Positions 41,714 through 43,375 of a stretch of DNA of 43,375 bases are shown here, one piece after another. Source of the stretch: Proteobacteria bacterium UBA2383 (GTDB taxonomy: Bacteria; Pseudomonadota; Gammaproteobacteria; Competibacterales; Competibacteraceae); NCBI GenBank assembly GCA_002343485.1, contig DDST01000086.1, positions 958 through 44,332 of the forward strand, given 5' to 3'. Both the position numbers and the translations under genes were made by a program. The notes beneath the pieces are model-generated. The model saw only the letters and a list, made by a program, of their open reading frames with translations. It was not told where the DNA came from and made no database searches. Positions within the stretch are counted from its first letter, which is position 1. Each line of letters begins with the position of its first letter.

Positions 41714-43375
41714 ATGATAAAGAAGCGCCGTCCTGCGAGAACGCAAATCCTGGTGCTGCTGCCGTGGCTAATCTTGGCGCTGGGTTTTGGGGTGACCTAT
41801 GTGCTTTGGCAAAACGCCCGCCAGGATGCCATGCGCGCATTGGAAGCGGAATTCCGGCTTTGGGTGAACAAGATCGCCGACCGGATCGAATACCGTCTCG
41901 ATGACTACGTGCATATCTTGCGCGGTGTCGCTGGTCTGTTTGATGCCTCAGAAGTGGTCACGCGCCAGGAATTCCATCACTATGTCGAAGCCCTGCGTCT
42001 AGGGGAGCGCTACCCCGGCATTCAGGGGATCGGCTTCTCCTTGTTCATCCCGTCCGGCCAGAAGACCGCGCATATTGCCGCGATTCGCCAGGAAGGCTTT
42101 CCCAATTACACCATCCGCCCAGAGGGGGAGCGTGCATTCTACACCGCTGTGGTTTATCTCGAACCCTCCTCTGGCCGCAATCTTCACGCGTTTGGCGATG
42201 ACATATCCTCTGAACCGGTACGCTGGGCGGCGGCAACGCGGGCACGAGACGAGGGTAAGGCAGCTCTATCAGGCAAGATCATATTGCAGCAGGAAACCGC
42301 GGCTGGCATTCAACCTGGCTTTTTGCTGTTTGTTCCAGTGTATCGCCATGACGATGTACCTCGTAACACCATCGAAGTGCGCCGCGCGAAGCTGACCGGC
42401 TGGGTCTACTCGCTTCTGCGGATGGACGATTTCATGGATAGCATACTGAGAACCTTTGATTTCAATGAATTATGGTCAAGTCTGAATATAGAAATCTATG
42501 ACGGTGTTGATTTATTGCCGGACACCCGGCTATTTACGCTACATCCTGTCACTACGGCAATGACGGCCAATCCGGCATTTTGGGCCGTTCAGCGATTCTT
42601 GTTTTGGGGACATCCTTGGTCCCTGCAGATCACTTCTACTGCCCGGTTCGAGGCAAAGTTGCTGAGTGAAAAAGCCATTCTGCTTGCCGTCACGGGCAGT
42701 ATTAGCAGCCTGTTGCTAGCGCTCCTTGTCAAGGTGCTGACATCCAGCCAACAGCGCATCGCCGCTGTCTTGCAGGAAACAGCGCGGATCAATCAACAGC
42801 TCAGCGAACGTGAGCGTGACTTGTTGTGGGCGCAACGAACAGCTCAACTTGGCAGTTGGAGCTACGATCCGCTTACGCAACAACCGGTCTGGTCAGAAGG
42901 CATGTTCCAGGTCTGGGGACTCGACCCCAATCGAGGCACACCTGCCTATGACGCGCATCGGGAATTCATCCATCCCGAGGATTGGCCACGTTTCAATGAA
43001 GCTGTGCGGGCAGCGGTGGAGCAAGGTGAACCGTATCACCTTGATTTGCGCATCCGCCGCCCTGATGGCGAGGAACGTTCCATTATCACGATTTGCACAC
43101 CGCATCTTGATGAGCAGGGCCACGTTGTCAAACTCTCTGGTACCAATCAGGACATCACCGACCGGAAACGCTTAGAAGCAGCGTTGCGCGAACAAGCCAT
43201 TCGCGATCCCCTGACAGGTTTGTTTAACCGCCGCTATCTGGACGAAACCTTACCGCGTGAACTTCATCGCTGCCGGCGCAGCGGCGAACCATTAACCGTG
43301 GCCATGCTCGATCTTGATTACTTTAAGAAATTCAACGATGACTACGGTCACGAAGCCGGTGATACGGTATTGCGG
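41714..43375 (+). CDS. CHASE-PAS-GGDEF sensor protein (3' end outside window)
   Basis: 554 codons open to the window edge from an ATG at 41714 with GGAGG 5 bases upstream. Membrane segment 1 is at residues about 10-30 (LLPWLILALGFGVTYVL), a periplasmic CHASE domain at about 45-300 (HILRGVAGLFDASE, YPGIQGIGFSLFIP), membrane segment 2 at about 320-342, a PAS fold with PAC motif at about 376-482 (LRIRRPDGEERS), and the start of a GGDEF domain from about 495 (DPLTGLFNRRYLDE, LDLDYFKKFNDDYGHEAGD). The GGDEF motif itself lies beyond the window, so diguanylate cyclase activity and any EAL domain cannot be judged. CHASE domains bind small extracellular ligands. Confidence 0.92.
   Translation, partial: MIKKRRPARTQILVLLPWLILALGFGVTYVLWQNARQDAMRALEAEFRLWVNKIADRIEYRLDDYVHILRGVAGLFDASEVVTRQEFHHYVEALRLGERYPGIQGIGFSLFIPSGQKTAHIAAIRQEGFPNYTIRPEGERAFYTAVVYLEPSSGRNLHAFGDDISSEPVRWAAATRARDEGKAALSGKIILQQETAAGIQPGFLLFVPVYRHDDVPRNTIEVRRAKLTGWVYSLLRMDDFMDSILRTFDFNELWSSLNIEIYDGVDLLPDTRLFTLHPVTTAMTANPAFWAVQRFLFWGHPWSLQITSTARFEAKLLSEKAILLAVTGSISSLLLALLVKVLTSSQQRIAAVLQETARINQQLSERERDLLWAQRTAQLGSWSYDPLTQQPVWSEGMFQVWGLDPNRGTPAYDAHREFIHPEDWPRFNEAVRAAVEQGEPYHLDLRIRRPDGEERSIITICTPHLDEQGHVVKLSGTNQDITDRKRLEAALREQAIRDPLTGLFNRRYLDETLPRELHRCRRSGEPLTVAMLDLDYFKKFNDDYGHEAGDTVLR

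Noticed and set aside
1..43375. CRISPR arrays, tRNA, rRNA, insertion sequences, phage or conjugation genes
   Set aside because: No repeat-spacer pattern, cloverleaf sequence, transposase or phage structural gene was seen on reading both strands.

Overview
The window is ordinary chromosomal DNA of a gammaproteobacterium. The gmk-rpoZ-spoT-ridA order, hldE, msbA, ampD, sthA, htpG, hrpB and a PilU-type ATPase all point there. A phasin, a crotonase/3-hydroxybutyryl-CoA dehydrogenase pair, an exosortase H locus and tandem DUF2173 proteins fit a polyhydroxyalkanoate-storing lineage such as the Competibacteraceae or relatives; that placement is inference. I saw no prophage, intact insertion sequence, CRISPR array, rRNA or tRNA.

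Layout. 1-3079 (minus): a B12-binding radical SAM enzyme, a small lipoprotein, exosortase H and its partner membrane protein, the last cut by the window edge. 3201-6104 (minus): a universal stress protein, a TPR lipoprotein and htpG, the last behind a good sigma-32 promoter. 6105-6804: gene-poor, with one probable 29-residue membrane peptide. 6805-10073: tag (plus), then truA and an L,D-transpeptidase (minus). 10230-11392 (minus): three consecutive roadblock-like DUF2173 genes. 11556-14111 (plus): hrpB. 14171-16021 (minus): an orphan PAAR-like DUF4280 protein, a Sel1-repeat protein and a phasin with a terminator and a palindromic operator. 16213-19251 (plus): a FimX-like degenerate GGDEF-EAL protein and ampD. 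19248-20408 (minus): a nitronate monooxygenase-like flavoprotein. 20842-22661 (plus): enoyl-CoA hydratase and 3-hydroxybutyryl-CoA dehydrogenase. 22789-24216 (minus): an M17 aminopeptidase. 24539-28247 (plus): sthA, pilU and an aminotransferase. 28192-31645 (minus): hldE, an FAD oxidoreductase and an aldo/keto reductase, chained by overlaps. 31759-35342 (plus): msbA, an Rmf-like small protein, an unknown protein, a secreted Sel1 protein and an unknown 78-residue protein. 35596-37239 (plus): an acyl-CoA ligase behind a strongly structured leader. 37664-41296 (plus): gmk, rpoZ, spoT, ridA. 41714 to the end (plus): a CHASE-PAS-GGDEF protein, truncated.

Themes. Envelope and peptidoglycan (L,D-transpeptidase, AmpD, HldE, MsbA, exosortase H), type IV pilus control (FimX-like protein, PilU), C4 acyl-CoA and storage-polymer metabolism (phasin, hydratase, dehydrogenase, acyl-CoA ligase, SthA) and stringent/second-messenger signalling (SpoT, RpoZ, the CHASE-GGDEF protein).

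The least explained items are the roughly 78-nt three-helix element starting where a TATAAT box would initiate, upstream of the acyl-CoA ligase; the three divergent DUF2173 paralogues; the orphan DUF4280/Sel1 pair; the radical SAM/lipoprotein genes joined to exosortase H; and the hldE-FAD oxidoreductase-aldo/keto reductase chain.
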